From positions 434,001-498,000 of the forward strand of contig JADKHM010000002.1 in the NCBI GenBank assembly GCA_016721735.1: a stretch of DNA of 64,000 nt. The letters run 5' to 3'. Position 1 is the first letter of the stretch; each line of letters opens with the position of its first letter. Positions 55,384-64,000 of the stretch are shown in pieces. Source of the DNA: Flavobacterium sp. (lineage in GTDB: Bacteria; Bacteroidota; Bacteroidia; Flavobacteriales; Flavobacteriaceae). The position numbers and the translations under genes are program-made. The notes below the pieces were generated by a model. The model saw only the letters and a program-made list of their open reading frames with translations. It did not search any database and was not told the origin of the DNA.

Positions 55384-58300
55384 ATGAAACTAAAGCCCAA
55401 TCAAATTTTAACATTATTACTAATGTTAATTGCGCAGCTCACTTTTGCACAGGAGATTGCTGTAAGCGGAACGGTCACAGATCAGTCTGGTCTACCTATT
55501 CCGGGAGTTAATGTACTCGTAAAGGGATCTACAAACGGAACCCAAACTGACTTTGATGGAAATTTTAAAATTTCCGCAAAACAAGGAGAAACCTTAGTTT
55601 TTACGTACTTGGGAATGAAATCACAAGAATCAAAAGCTACTGGGAAAATGAATATCAAAATGTCAGATGATGCTGTCGAACTAGAAGGAGTTGTTGTTAA
55701 TGCTCTGGGTATTGAACTTAAAAAAAATCAAGTTGCCTCATCGTATTCTAGAGTAAAAGGTACTGCAATAGCAGCTTCTGGAGAGACTTCAGTTCTAAAA
55801 GGACTATCGGGAAAATCTTCTGGAATTAGCATTGTTAGCAATTCTGGTGATCCAGGTTCTGGTGCCTACATTCAAATTAGAGGACAAAACTCCATTACCG
55901 GTTCAACACAACCATTATTTGTAATTGACGGTATACCTGTTTCCAATGACGAAATCGGAACATCTGCAAATCAAGTAGATGGAGTCGGCCAACAAAGTAG
56001 ATTAAATGACATAAATCCAAACGACATTGAATCCGTTCAAATATTAAAAGGAGTTTCAGCCGCAGCATTATGGGGCTACAGAGCATCAAATGGTGTAGTA
56101 TTGATAAAAACTAAAAAAGGAAAAAAAGGAAAAATTTCCGTAGATATTAATTCTAGTGTTTCTTTTGATCAAGTAAATGTTAAAATGGATTTACAGGATC
56201 GTTTTGGACAAGGGTCTGGCGGTGCTTGGATAAAAAATAATTCCAATTCTTGGGGAGATAAAATTTCGGACCGATCGGGAGCTGCAGATACATTTGTTAC
56301 AACTGGCGCATATTTCGTTTCTAATAGCGGAAATGTAATATATCCTATTGCAGCTGGAGGTAAAAATAGCAGAGTTTCCTTTGAAGATTCAAACATGGAT
56401 TCAGTTATTGGAAAAGGATTTCTGCTAGATAACCACGTAGGAATTAGCGGAGGTGGAGAAAATACTAATTTTTATTTAGGAATAGGAAGTTCTAAACAAG
56501 ATGGTATAATCCAAAATAGCACTTACGAAAGAAATAGCGTCGACTTTTCTTCTGAGTCTAAAATTGGTGAGAAGACCACTTTCAAAAGCAAATTTGGCTA
56601 TTCGGCTGTCAACTCCAATAGAATTCAACAAGGTTCTAATACTAGTGGATTAATGTTAGGCCTATACCGATCTCCTGCCGATTTTGACAATTCTGATTAC
56701 ATTGGTACTCATTATGACGCAAGCGGAGTTCCTTCCTTCAACAGTCATAGAGCATACAGACAAGATGTTGGAACCTTTGATGGTGATTTATCACCTGGGT
56801 ACAATAATCCCTTATGGACTACTGACGTACAATTAAATCCAAATAGAGTGGACCGTTATATTGCAGGTTTCGAATTAAAACATGAATATACCAGTTGGTT
56901 TACACTTTTGGGAAGAGTTGGTCTAGATGGTTACAGCGATAAAAGAATCTCTATGTTCCCAAAAAATTCTGTGGAAAATGCAGGAAACGGTAGTGCTAGG
57001 GAAGATGTTACTGATTTCTTTCAATATAATGTAGACATCATGGCCTTAGGTGATCTAAAATTAAGTTCATCTATAGATTTAAACTACTTGATTGGTTTCA
57101 ACACTGCAGAAACGAAATATGATCAAAGAGGTGGAACTTACAAGAATTTCTTGATTGATTCAGATTCATTTTCATACGATAATGCCGTCATCGCTGACAA
57201 AACTACTTTTTTAGACAGAACCTATTCTAAGCTAAATGCGTTCAACTTTTCAGCTGCTTTCGATTATAAAGACTATCTTTTCTTAACGTTGGGCGGTAGA
57301 TTAGAAACATCTTCTACTTATGATCCGAACTTATTGGCATACTTCTATCCAAGTGTTGAATTAGGATATTTGTTCTCCAAACAAATGCAAAGTAACATCT
57401 TGACCAATGGTAAATTGAGATTAACGTACGGACAAGTAGCATCAATTCCGCAACCTTATCTAAGCAGCACCTATTTAAACTCAGCCACTGCTACTGAAGG
57501 ATGGGGAGGAGCGTTTGATGCAGGATCTTACAATGGTTCTTTTCAAAGATCAGGACGACAAGGATCAGCGGATATAAAACCTGAAATAAAAACCGAAATT
57601 GAAGTGGGAACAGATTTAGAATTTTTCAGTAGATTCAAATTAAATGCTACCTACTATACCAATGAAACCAAGAACTTACTGGTGGAAGTTCCCTTAAATC
57701 CAAGTTCAACATTTGATTCAAAATATGGCAATTCTGCAACAATTCAAAACAAAGGATTTGAATTCGAATTCGATGCAAATCTTTTATCCTCTAAATCTGC
57801 TATAAAATGGTCTGTTTTCGGAAATTGGAGCACTAACAAAAATGAAGTAACTCAATTAGAAGGAACTAATTCATTATTTTTAAATGGTTTTGAAGGGTCT
57901 TCTTCTCGCGCAGTTCTTGGACAACCTCTCGGTGTTTTATGGGGAGGATCTTTTGACCAAGACGCCAACGGAAACTTAATTTTAGATGCAAATGGATTCC
58001 CAACCGTTGCAAATGCAGAAGGCGTTATTGGTGATCCAAATCCAGATTGGAGAGGTGGTATTGGTACTTCAATTGGCTTTAAGAATTTTACATTAAGTAC
58101 ACTTTTTGATTGCTCTATGGGCGGCGATTTGTGGGATGGAACAAACGGAGTGTTAGATCAGTTTGGACGTACATGGGAAACTGCCAATGAAGTAACCTTG
58201 TCCGCACCAACAACTAATGCTGCAGGCGACGTATTTCCAGCGGGGACTATTGTGAGAGGAAATATTAGAGATTTTGGAGCCGGACCTGTACTTTTAGATC

Positions 58301-58611
58301 AGGCGTGGTATCAAGGTCTAGGTGGTGGTTTCGGACCAGTGGCTTCGCAATTTATTAAATCCGCAAGCTGGGTAAAATGGAGAGAATTAACACTTTCCTA
58401 CCTATTCAAATTTAAAGAAGATCAAATGTTAGGATTTGAAAGTGTTTCCCTTTCTGCAACAGGAAGAAACTTATGGTTATGGACCGAAGACAAGACTTTA
58501 GGCCAAGACCCTGAGTCTAATCTTACTGGTAACTCTAACGGACGTGGATTGCAATACTTTAACAATCCAAATTCTCAGTCTTTAATCTTTACTATAAACC
58601 TAAAATTCTAA
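55384..58611 (+). CDS. SusC/RagA-family TonB-linked outer-membrane protein
   Basis: A 1075-residue TonB-dependent transporter: signal peptide (ending LTFAQ), CarboxypepD-like domain (about 28-105, VSGTVTDQSGLPIPGVNVLV), plug domain with IQIRGQNSITGSTQPLFVID and NPNDIESVQILKGVSAAALW, and a 22-strand-type barrel ending in LIFTINLKF. With SusD it imports oligosaccharides, peptides or other large nutrients in an energy-dependent way. The SusD gene follows after 3 bases. No glycoside hydrolase, lyase, peptidase or ECF/anti-sigma pair is next to it, so the substrate cannot be inferred. Confidence 0.96.
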   Translation: MKLKPNQILTLLLMLIAQLTFAQEIAVSGTVTDQSGLPIPGVNVLVKGSTNGTQTDFDGNFKISAKQGETLVFTYLGMKSQESKATGKMNIKMSDDAVELEGVVVNALGIELKKNQVASSYSRVKGTAIAASGETSVLKGLSGKSSGISIVSNSGDPGSGAYIQIRGQNSITGSTQPLFVIDGIPVSNDEIGTSANQVDGVGQQSRLNDINPNDIESVQILKGVSAAALWGYRASNGVVLIKTKKGKKGKISVDINSSVSFDQVNVKMDLQDRFGQGSGGAWIKNNSNSWGDKISDRSGAADTFVTTGAYFVSNSGNVIYPIAAGGKNSRVSFEDSNMDSVIGKGFLLDNHVGISGGGENTNFYLGIGSSKQDGIIQNSTYERNSVDFSSESKIGEKTTFKSKFGYSAVNSNRIQQGSNTSGLMLGLYRSPADFDNSDYIGTHYDASGVPSFNSHRAYRQDVGTFDGDLSPGYNNPLWTTDVQLNPNRVDRYIAGFELKHEYTSWFTLLGRVGLDGYSDKRISMFPKNSVENAGNGSAREDVTDFFQYNVDIMALGDLKLSSSIDLNYLIGFNTAETKYDQRGGTYKNFLIDSDSFSYDNAVIADKTTFLDRTYSKLNAFNFSAAFDYKDYLFLTLGGRLETSSTYDPNLLAYFYPSVELGYLFSKQMQSNILTNGKLRLTYGQVASIPQPYLSSTYLNSATATEGWGGAFDAGSYNGSFQRSGRQGSADIKPEIKTEIEVGTDLEFFSRFKLNATYYTNETKNLLVEVPLNPSSTFDSKYGNSATIQNKGFEFEFDANLLSSKSAIKWSVFGNWSTNKNEVTQLEGTNSLFLNGFEGSSSRAVLGQPLGVLWGGSFDQDANGNLILDANGFPTVANAEGVIGDPNPDWRGGIGTSIGFKNFTLSTLFDCSMGGDLWDGTNGVLDQFGRTWETANEVTLSAPTTNAAGDVFPAGTIVRGNIRDFGAGPVLLDQAWYQGLGGGFGPVASQFIKSASWVKWRELTLSYLFKFKEDQMLGFESVSLSATGRNLWLWTEDKTLGQDPESNLTGNSNGRGLQYFNNPNSQSLIFTINLKF

Positions 58612-58614
58612 AAC

Positions 58615-60090
58615 ATGAAAAATATATTTCTTAAAATTGTTATTCCTTGTTTAGTATTGACATTTACATTTAGTTGCACAAGCTACGTAGATGACTCAAA
58701 CATAGATCCAGATCTACTAACAGATTCTGATGCAACAAACTTATTTCAAGGTGTTTTATTGGCAGACCAGTTCTTTCAAACCTCTGCAAATGCAAGATCT
58801 GCAATGATTTGGCTAAATCAAGCAAATGGCGAAAATCGTCAATACACTATTCTAAATAATTGGAACAATTCCGTTGCCTCTGAATTTGATGACAATTGGA
58901 GTTTTGCCTATGTGAACTGCATTTCACAATCAAAAATTGCACAAGCAAAGGCTGATCTCGAAGTAAATCCAAACTTGAAAGGTGCGATGCAAGTAATTGA
59001 AGCACATTGTATGGGAACGGTAACTTCACTTTGGGGAGATGCTCCTTATAGCGAACTAGATATTAGCGGAAACAATCCTACGCCAGTATATGACTCTCAA
59101 GCAAGTATCTATGCGCAAATGCAAACGTTACTAGATGATGCAATAGCAAATCTTAGTGCAACAATTGGTGCTGGAATTCCAGGAGGCAAAGATCTTTATT
59201 ATGCTGGAGATACAAGTAAGTGGATAAAATTAGCCTATTCCCTAAAAGCACGCTTTTACCTGCATGTAAAAGATTATCCAAATGCAAAACTATATGCTGC
59301 TCAAGGAATCGATAACGCAGATGACGACATGAAAGCTCAATTTGGCAATTCTTATTTACAAAGTTTCAATCCTTTCTACTCCTTTTTAGTGTACGACAGA
59401 GATGACTATATGTCTGGCGATGGTTATGCTGCTCGACTTTTAGACCCATCAGCTGCTCTTTATAGAGGGAATGCAAAAACAGATGAGGCTGCACGATATG
59501 CTTATACCTATAATGAGGAATATTTTTCGCCTTATTCTCTGAATATTTATGGCGGGGACTACGGTGGAACTAGTGGAAAATTCGGAAGTGATTCTCCAAT
59601 CCCAATGGTCACCTATGGAGAAATGCTTCTTATCATTGCAGAAGTTGATGCCAGAGATAATTTTTCCGCTGGCTTAGCTTCATATAATAACTATAGAGCA
59701 TTATTGAATTCTGCCTATTCAATTGGTGTTAATAACGATGGATACGATAGCGATGGCGATCCTAAAACTGACAATTCTGAAAGCTATCTTTATGATGCTT
59801 ATGATGCTTCAGATTTTTCAGCCGGAGGAATGGAAAACGCTACTTCTTCACTAACAGACCAAGGCGCATTATTGCGGGAAATTTTTGAAGAAAGATATAT
59901 CTATTTTATGGGTACTTTTGAATGCTTTAATGACTTTGGGCGATCTGATAATGCTGCAGAAATCCAATTAAAATCTGGAAATCCTGGAAGCCCACAACGT
60001 TTCTTATATCCGCAATCGGAGATTAATGCCAACCCAAACACACCAAGTCCGATTCCATCAATAACTACAAAAACGCCAATACATTTGTAA
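58615..60090 (+). CDS. SusD/RagB-family nutrient-binding lipoprotein
   Basis: A 491-residue lipoprotein: signal ending TFTFSC (Cys21), TPR-like helical SusD fold with LKGAMQVIEAHCMGTVTSLW (shortened here: AHCMGTVTSLWGDAPYSE), KLAYSLKARFYLHVKDY, and a C-terminal block with EIFEERYIYFMGTFECFND and QRFLYPQSEINAN. It caps the SusC channel outside the cell. A hairpin terminator follows at 60115-60144. Confidence 0.95.
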   Translation: MKNIFLKIVIPCLVLTFTFSCTSYVDDSNIDPDLLTDSDATNLFQGVLLADQFFQTSANARSAMIWLNQANGENRQYTILNNWNNSVASEFDDNWSFAYVNCISQSKIAQAKADLEVNPNLKGAMQVIEAHCMGTVTSLWGDAPYSELDISGNNPTPVYDSQASIYAQMQTLLDDAIANLSATIGAGIPGGKDLYYAGDTSKWIKLAYSLKARFYLHVKDYPNAKLYAAQGIDNADDDMKAQFGNSYLQSFNPFYSFLVYDRDDYMSGDGYAARLLDPSAALYRGNAKTDEAARYAYTYNEEYFSPYSLNIYGGDYGGTSGKFGSDSPIPMVTYGEMLLIIAEVDARDNFSAGLASYNNYRALLNSAYSIGVNNDGYDSDGDPKTDNSESYLYDAYDASDFSAGGMENATSSLTDQGALLREIFEERYIYFMGTFECFNDFGRSDNAAEIQLKSGNPGSPQRFLYPQSEINANPNTPSPIPSITTKTPIHL

Positions 60091-60114
60091 AATATTGATA
60101 GCTATTATTAATTT

Positions 60115-60144
60115 AAACCATCCCACAATCGGGATGGTTTTTTT
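60115..60144 (+). terminator. Terminator after susD
   Basis: AAACCATCCC/GGGATGGTTT, a 10-base perfect stem with a 6-base loop and T7, 24 bases past the susD stop and directly before the rlmB promoter. Confidence 0.88.
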
Positions 60145-60145
60145 A

Positions 60146-60153
60146 TATCTTTG
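60146..60153 (+). promoter_or_regulatory. -7 element TATCTTTG of rlmB, near-leaderless
   Basis: Exact TAnnTTTG ending 4 bases before the ATG at 60158, so transcription should start at or beside the start codon. The place expected for a -33 box is occupied by the susD terminator and shows no TTTG. Confidence 0.5.
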
Positions 60154-60157
60154 CGCC

Positions 60158-60892
60158 ATGGAAAAAGAACACCTTATCTTCGGAATACGAGCAATTATAG
60201 AAGCCATTCAATCAGGAAAAGAAGTGGATAAAGTCTTTATTCAAAAGGAAATTTCAGGTGAATTGATGAAAGATTTGATGAAAGTCATGAAACGCGCTAA
60301 CATCAATTTCTCCTACGTTCCAGTCGAAAAACTCAACCGATTGACACCAAATAATCACCAAGGAGCTGTGGCAAGCATCTCTCCAATTGGCTTTATTGAT
60401 TTAGAAGATTTGGTCGAAGCAACCATTGCGTCAGGTAGAACACCACTGTTTCTAATTCTTGATCAAATATCAGATGCGCGAAATTTTGGTGCCATCATTA
60501 GAACTGCAGAATGTACGGGCGTTGATGGCATCATCGTACAAAAAGCAGGTTCTGCACCAGTCAATGGCGACACAGTAAAAACCTCCGCAGGTGCTGTCTT
60601 CAATGTGCCGATTTGCAAAGTAGAACATATTAAAGACGCCATCTTTTACCTTCAAGGATCTGGAATAAAAACTGTCGCAGCTACAGAAAAAACAGAGCAA
60701 AATCTATATGATGTAACACTAAACGAAGGCGTGGCAATTATCATGGGAAGCGAAGATCGCGGCATCAATCCTTCTGTATTGAAAATCGTAGATGAAAAAG
60801 CCAAATTGCCTATGTTCGGCAGCATTGGTTCATTGAATGTATCTGTGGCTTGTGGTGCTTTTCTTTACGAAGCAGTGCGACAAAGAAACTAA
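60158..60892 (+). CDS. rlmB: 23S rRNA 2'-O-methyltransferase RlmB (TrmH/SpoU family)
   Basis: A 244-residue SpoU-class SAM-dependent methyltransferase: N-terminal substrate-binding domain (MEKEHLIFGIRAIIEAIQSG), motif 1 DARNFGAIIRTAECTGVDGI, motif 2 IIMGSEDRGI and motif 3 LPMFGSIGSLNVSVACGAFL of the trefoil-knot fold. RlmB methylates G2251 in the 23S P-loop. The frame is open to 60095, but that stretch contains the susD terminator and the rlmB promoter; the ATG at 60158 is the start. Its stop overlaps the stop of the convergent rhomboid gene. Confidence 0.93.
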   Translation: MEKEHLIFGIRAIIEAIQSGKEVDKVFIQKEISGELMKDLMKVMKRANINFSYVPVEKLNRLTPNNHQGAVASISPIGFIDLEDLVEATIASGRTPLFLILDQISDARNFGAIIRTAECTGVDGIIVQKAGSAPVNGDTVKTSAGAVFNVPICKVEHIKDAIFYLQGSGIKTVAATEKTEQNLYDVTLNEGVAIIMGSEDRGINPSVLKIVDEKAKLPMFGSIGSLNVSVACGAFLYEAVRQRN

Positions 60893-61671
60893 GGCGTATT
60901 TTTCTTTATAATAATGTATTTGTTTTCAACGGCGTCATAAACAACGTCGTACTCGGAGGTCGTAGCATGCATATTAACTGGCAATTCTTCTATAATTTCA
61001 GGTGTGGGTAGATTGACAAAATTACCATGCTCGTCAAAGCGTTGCATAAACTTATCTTCTGTCGGATCGTAGTCAGGACGTTGCCAATCATAGCGAATCA
61101 GTTTCTTATACTCTGGAGTTTTAAATGAAACCGCAAAGGCAAATCCCGTAATCAATCCAGCTAAATGCCCTTCCCAAGAAATACCTTCTTTCACATTGGG
61201 AAAAATATACCAGACCAAACTTCCGTAGACCATCACCACCATTAATGACAACGCCACTAAACGATAGTATTTGGTCCGGATTCCTTTAAAAAATATAAAG
61301 CTAACAAGTACATACACCAATCCGCTTGCCCCTATGTGATAGGATTCTCTGCCAATCACCCATGTAATTAGACCCGTTAACAACAAGCCGAATCCCAAAA
61401 CGGAAAAAGTCTGCTCCCGATAAAAAAAGCGCAAAGCCGCAATCAGAATTAACAACGGAATAGAGTTATTATAAAGATGCTCGATATTGCCATGTATAAA
61501 TGGAGAAAAGAAAATACCTCGAATGCCTTTGAGTGTTCTTGGGTAAATTCCGAATGTCTCAAGATCAATCTGAAAACGAATGCCCCACCAAAACACCACC
61601 CACAAAACCAATACGGAGAGAAATGGAATAACAATAACTGAAGGTGAAAATTTAAAATGATGGTCTTCCAT
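60889..61671 (-). CDS. Rhomboid-family intramembrane serine protease
   Basis: A 260-residue membrane protein with about six helices and the rhomboid active site: HGNIEHLYNNS (His65, oxyanion-side Asn), nucleophile Ser116 in GASG and His169 in WEGHLAGLITG. Cleaves membrane proteins within the bilayer; substrate unknown. A soluble C-terminal tail (about 190-260) ends KYIIIKKN. TAG stop at 60889-60891 overlaps the rlmB TAA. A GTTGTNN array lies 6 bases before its ATG. Confidence 0.92.
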   Translation of the reverse strand: MEDHHFKFSPSVIVIPFLSVLVLWVVFWWGIRFQIDLETFGIYPRTLKGIRGIFFSPFIHGNIEHLYNNSIPLLILIAALRFFYREQTFSVLGFGLLLTGLITWVIGRESYHIGASGLVYVLVSFIFFKGIRTKYYRLVALSLMVVMVYGSLVWYIFPNVKEGISWEGHLAGLITGFAFAVSFKTPEYKKLIRYDWQRPDYDPTEDKFMQRFDEHGNFVNLPTPEIIEELPVNMHATTSEYDVVYDAVENKYIIIKKNTP

Positions 61672-61677
61672 GAATGT

Positions 61678-61705
61678 GTTGTCGGTTATCGGTTGTCGGT
61701 TGTCA
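61678..61705. repeat. Heptanucleotide array GTTGTNN before the rhomboid gene
   Basis: GTTGTCG, GTTATCG, GTTGTCG, GTTGTCA: four units, starting 6 bases upstream of the rhomboid ATG on the minus strand. Confidence 0.85.
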
Positions 61706-61772
61706 AAAATGTGTCCAAAAGCAAGTTCGTGCTATTTTGTCAGTTTTGCGAAAATGTCATTTAAAAACAACT

Positions 61773-61886
61773 GCCCTAGCCCAGATGGGAACAGCATCCT
61801 TTTGCGCCAGCGCTTTGTTTCATCGGTACGCTTCGTTGCCTTGCGCAAAAGATACCGTGGACAGCTGGAAAAAGCTCCTAAAAATT
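61773..61886. repeat. Dispersed intergenic element, copy C (GCCCTAGCCC...AGCTCCTAAAAAT)
   Basis: Starts GCCCTAGCCCAGATGGGAAC and ends GCTGGAAAAAGCTCC then TAAAAAT. CTTTTGCGC (61799-61807) and GCGCAAAAG (61843-61851) are perfect inverted arms in the middle. It lies between divergent rhomboid and rarA genes and ends 25 bases before the rarA start. Confidence 0.7.
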
Positions 61887-61911
61887 AATTTAAAAACAGT
61901 ATTTTTACCGC

Positions 61912-63189
61912 ATGGAAGCACCCTTAGCAGAACGCATTCGTCCGCAAAAACTGGAAGACTATATTAGCCAGCTGCATTTGGTCGGGCCTAATGGTTCCCT
62001 GACCTTGCAGATTGAAAAAGGCATCATTCCTTCTTTGATTTTTTGGGGTTCACCTGGAACTGGAAAGACGACGCTTGCCCAGATTATTGCCCAAGAATCG
62101 AAGCGGCCTTTTTATGTCTTAAGTGCAATCAATTCTGGTGTAAAAGACATTCGTGATGTGATTGAAAAGGCAAAACAAAGTGGTGGCATGTTTACCGCGA
62201 AGAACCCGATTTTGTTTATTGATGAAATTCATCGCTTTAGCAAATCGCAACAAGATTCGTTATTAGCTGCGGTTGAAAAAGGTTGGATTACCTTGATTGG
62301 CGCTACAACGGAAAATCCAAGTTTTGAAGTAATTCCCGCGTTACTGTCGCGTTGTCAGGTATATGTATTGAATCCGTTTACGAAATCGGATTTAGAACTT
62401 TTGCTTGAGCGTGCGATGACCACCGATGCGATTTTAAAGACAAGAAAAATTAAATTAAAGGAAACAGAAGCGCTGTTGCGACTTTCTGGCGGCGATGGAC
62501 GTAAACTATTAAATATTTTCGAATTGGTCGTAAACGCATCGAATGAAAGCGAAATTTTAATCACCAATGAGCGCGTTTTGCAAATCGTACAGCAAAATAC
62601 GGTTTTGTATGATAAGACTGGTGAGCAACATTACGATATCGTTTCGGCTTTTATTAAATCGATTCGGGGCAGCGATCCGAACGCAGCAGTCTATTGGTTA
62701 GCAAGGATGATTGAAGGCGGCGAAGATGTTAAATTTATTGCGCGTCGGATGTTAATTCTGTCTAGCGAAGATATCGGTAATGCCAATCCAACGGCGTTTA
62801 TTATGGCGAACAATACATTCCAAGCTGTTTCGACTATTGGTTATCCTGAAAGCCGCATTATTTTGAGTCAATGTGCGATTTACTTAGCAACCTCACCAAA
62901 AAGCAACGCTTCTTATATGGCGATTACCCATGCGCAACAAATGGTAAAAGAAACTGGAGATTTGCCCGTACCTATCCCGTTGCGCAATGCACCCACCAAG
63001 TTGATGAAAGAATTGGGTTATGGTGATGACTATAAATACTCGCATAATTTTGCCAATAATTTTGCAGAACAAGAATTTCTGCCAGAGGCGATTTCGAAAA
63101 CTGCTTTTTACGAACCTGGAAATAACAGTCGCGAAAACGGAACGAGGGAATTCCTAAAAAACCGTTGGAAAGACAAGTATGGCTATTGA
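61912..63189 (+). CDS. rarA: Replication-associated recombination protein A (RarA/MgsA AAA+ ATPase)
   Basis: A 425-residue AAA+ ATPase: N-terminal [20 protein letters not shown], Walker [10 protein letters not shown] (46-54), Walker [11 protein letters not shown] (Asp104, Glu105), sensor 1 [11 protein letters not shown], then the MgsA C-terminal domain ([39 protein letters not shown]). It acts at stalled replication forks with SSB. TATTTTTA, a variant -7 element, ends 4 bases before the ATG, again a near-leaderless arrangement. Confidence 0.96.
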   Translation: MEAPLAERIRPQKLEDYISQLHLVGPNGSLTLQIEKGIIPSLIFWGSPGTGKTTLAQIIAQESKRPFYVLSAINSGVKDIRDVIEKAKQSGGMFTAKNPILFIDEIHRFSKSQQDSLLAAVEKGWITLIGATTENPSFEVIPALLSRCQVYVLNPFTKSDLELLLERAMTTDAILKTRKIKLKETEALLRLSGGDGRKLLNIFELVVNASNESEILITNERVLQIVQQNTVLYDKTGEQHYDIVSAFIKSIRGSDPNAAVYWLARMIEGGEDVKFIARRMLILSSEDIGNANPTAFIMANNTFQAVSTIGYPESRIILSQCAIYLATSPKSNASYMAITHAQQMVKETGDLPVPIPLRNAPTKLMKELGYGDDYKYSHNFANNFAEQEFLPEAISKTAFYEPGNNSRENGTREFLKNRWKDKYGY

Positions 63190-63203
63190 TGAAAGGATGG
63201 TCG

Positions 63204-63224
63204 GTTGTAAGTTGTCGGTTATCG
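63204..63224. repeat. Heptanucleotide array GTTGTNN between rarA and the last gene
   Basis: GTTGTAA, GTTGTCG, GTTATCG and a partial unit, in the 42-base gap between convergent stops. Confidence 0.75.
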
Positions 63225-63231
63225 TTTTTGT

Positions 63232-63957
63232 CTAAAACTTGACGTTGATTTTCTCCGAAATCAATTTTTCCTCTTCGTAGTATTCGAAAAACCACTGATC
63301 GTCTTTAAGAAGTAAAACACCTTGACTATTCCCTTTTACTGCTGAAAAAGTATTTGGATTAGACGTTTTGAATATTTTCATTACCACTTTTGGAATCGAA
63401 TCTACCAATTGAAATCCATTGGCAATTGGCTGCGCATATAGCACTTCCACTTTTTCATCAAAAGTTTCAGTTCGAATAACAGTATTGTTTGTTGACTCTT
63501 CCTTTTTTTGAATTTGACCATTGTTGGGTTCCGGACTATAATGGTACTGCAAAGTGTCAAAAGATTGAAAAGCGGCACGTAAGGCTTGTGTGTAGGCAAC
63601 TTTGTACTCTTTTTCTTTACTTGCCCCGATGATGGATTCGTAAACCATATTTTTTCTGCAATCTTTTAGGATGACTTGCAATTTTGTTCGGGTGAAATTC
63701 CCTGTGCTGATGACATCTGCATACAATTTGTCACAATTTGAATTGATGATGCCTGCAGGTAATTCTTCCGTATCGAAAAAGGACGTGAAACCGTATTTTT
63801 CCAGCAATAGTTTGGTGAGTGTGTTGAGTCGATATTGATCTTTTTCCTTTAGGAAGTTGAACTGCGCAGGCACGATCACATATTTGTATTGATTGATTGT
63901 CGTTTGTCCAATCGCCACATTGACGCACAATAGGAGTAAGACGAAATATTTTTTCAT
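63232..63957 (-). CDS. Secreted protein of unknown function
   Basis: A 241-residue protein with a clear signal peptide (MKKYFVLLLLCVNVAIGQ). The mature part starts INQYKYVIVPAQFNFLKEKD and has an alpha/beta region with LTKLLLEKYGFTSFF and KLQVILKDCRKNMVYES; the C-terminal third (about 165-241) looks like a separate small beta domain ending EEEKLISEKINVKF. I do not recognise a characterised family. It converges on rarA and has no visible partner. Confidence 0.75.
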   Translation of the reverse strand: MKKYFVLLLLCVNVAIGQTTINQYKYVIVPAQFNFLKEKDQYRLNTLTKLLLEKYGFTSFFDTEELPAGIINSNCDKLYADVISTGNFTRTKLQVILKDCRKNMVYESIIGASKEKEYKVAYTQALRAAFQSFDTLQYHYSPEPNNGQIQKKEESTNNTVIRTETFDEKVEVLYAQPIANGFQLVDSIPKVVMKIFKTSNPNTFSAVKGNSQGVLLLKDDQWFFEYYEEEKLISEKINVKF

Positions 63958-64000
63958 TTAAAAAATCGATTTTAGTGCTGCTAATGTAGTTATTTGCGGA

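Noticed and set aside
61670..61967. Two overlapping plus-strand frames (72 and 97 codons) before rarA
   Set aside because: They run through the heptad array and repeat copy C into rarA in the wrong frame; no protein-like composition.

Overview
The window is chromosomal DNA of a member of the Bacteroidota, almost certainly Flavobacteriaceae and close to Flavobacterium. The DNA is AT-rich. Promoters carry the Bacteroidota TAnnTTTG -7 element, in the best cases with TTTG about 18-20 bases upstream. Several proteins end in type A type IX secretion (T9SS) sorting domains, there is a SusC/SusD pair, and the S10-spc-alpha ribosomal cluster continues directly from rpsL-rpsG-fusA with no tuf gene between.

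Layout. 1-1.4 kb: end of a capsule/exopolysaccharide export operon (Wza-like lipoprotein, then a Wzc-like protein cut by the window edge). 1.5-7.3 kb: recR, a sodium:solute symporter, a CoA-binding protein, a CpcT/CpeT-like lipoprotein, and two guanidino-group hydrolases (CtlX and a DDAH/arginine deiminase relative) separated by a four-helix-bundle (IVP) gene flanked by inverted heptanucleotide arrays. 7.5-10.2 kb: a T9SS protein broken by three frameshifts and an intact adhesin-like protein. 10.6-15.4 kb: two MBOAT + SGNH acylation cassettes placed tail to tail. 15.5-16.8 kb: citrate synthase.

17-33.1 kb, all on the minus strand, is the most distinctive region: four secreted LRR proteins with T9SS sorting domains and two complete two-component systems (TPR-type LytS-like kinase plus LytTR response regulator). 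The order is LRR1, kinase 1, regulator 1, LRR2 (frameshifted), kinase 2, regulator 2, LRR3, LRR4. It reads as a duplicated kinase-regulator-surface protein module. Upstream of kinase 1 and of LRR1 lies the same direct-repeat operator (two TTAGWAT boxes, 21-bp pitch, at the same distance from the -7 element), a good candidate for a LytTR binding site.

33.3-35.8 kb: enolase and carA. 36.1-53.3 kb: one long minus-strand block of ribosomal, RNA polymerase alpha, SecY, IF-1 and EF-G genes, including a short rpmJ at 39297-39413, with candidate RNA structures before rpsL, rplC and rpsD. 53.6-60.1 kb: an Omp85-like outer-membrane protein with a TTG start, then SusC and SusD without nearby carbohydrate enzymes. 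60.2-64 kb: rlmB, a rhomboid protease, rarA and a secreted protein of unknown function.

Short dispersed repeats are common between genes: a family beginning GCCCTAGCCC (three copies), GTTGTNN heptad arrays (six sites, four of them directly before minus-strand start codons), a REP-like palindrome nested in one repeat copy, and a hairpin interrupted by a 27-bp insertion. No tRNA, rRNA, CRISPR array, insertion sequence or prophage was recognised. All calls were made by eye from sequence; no database search was run.
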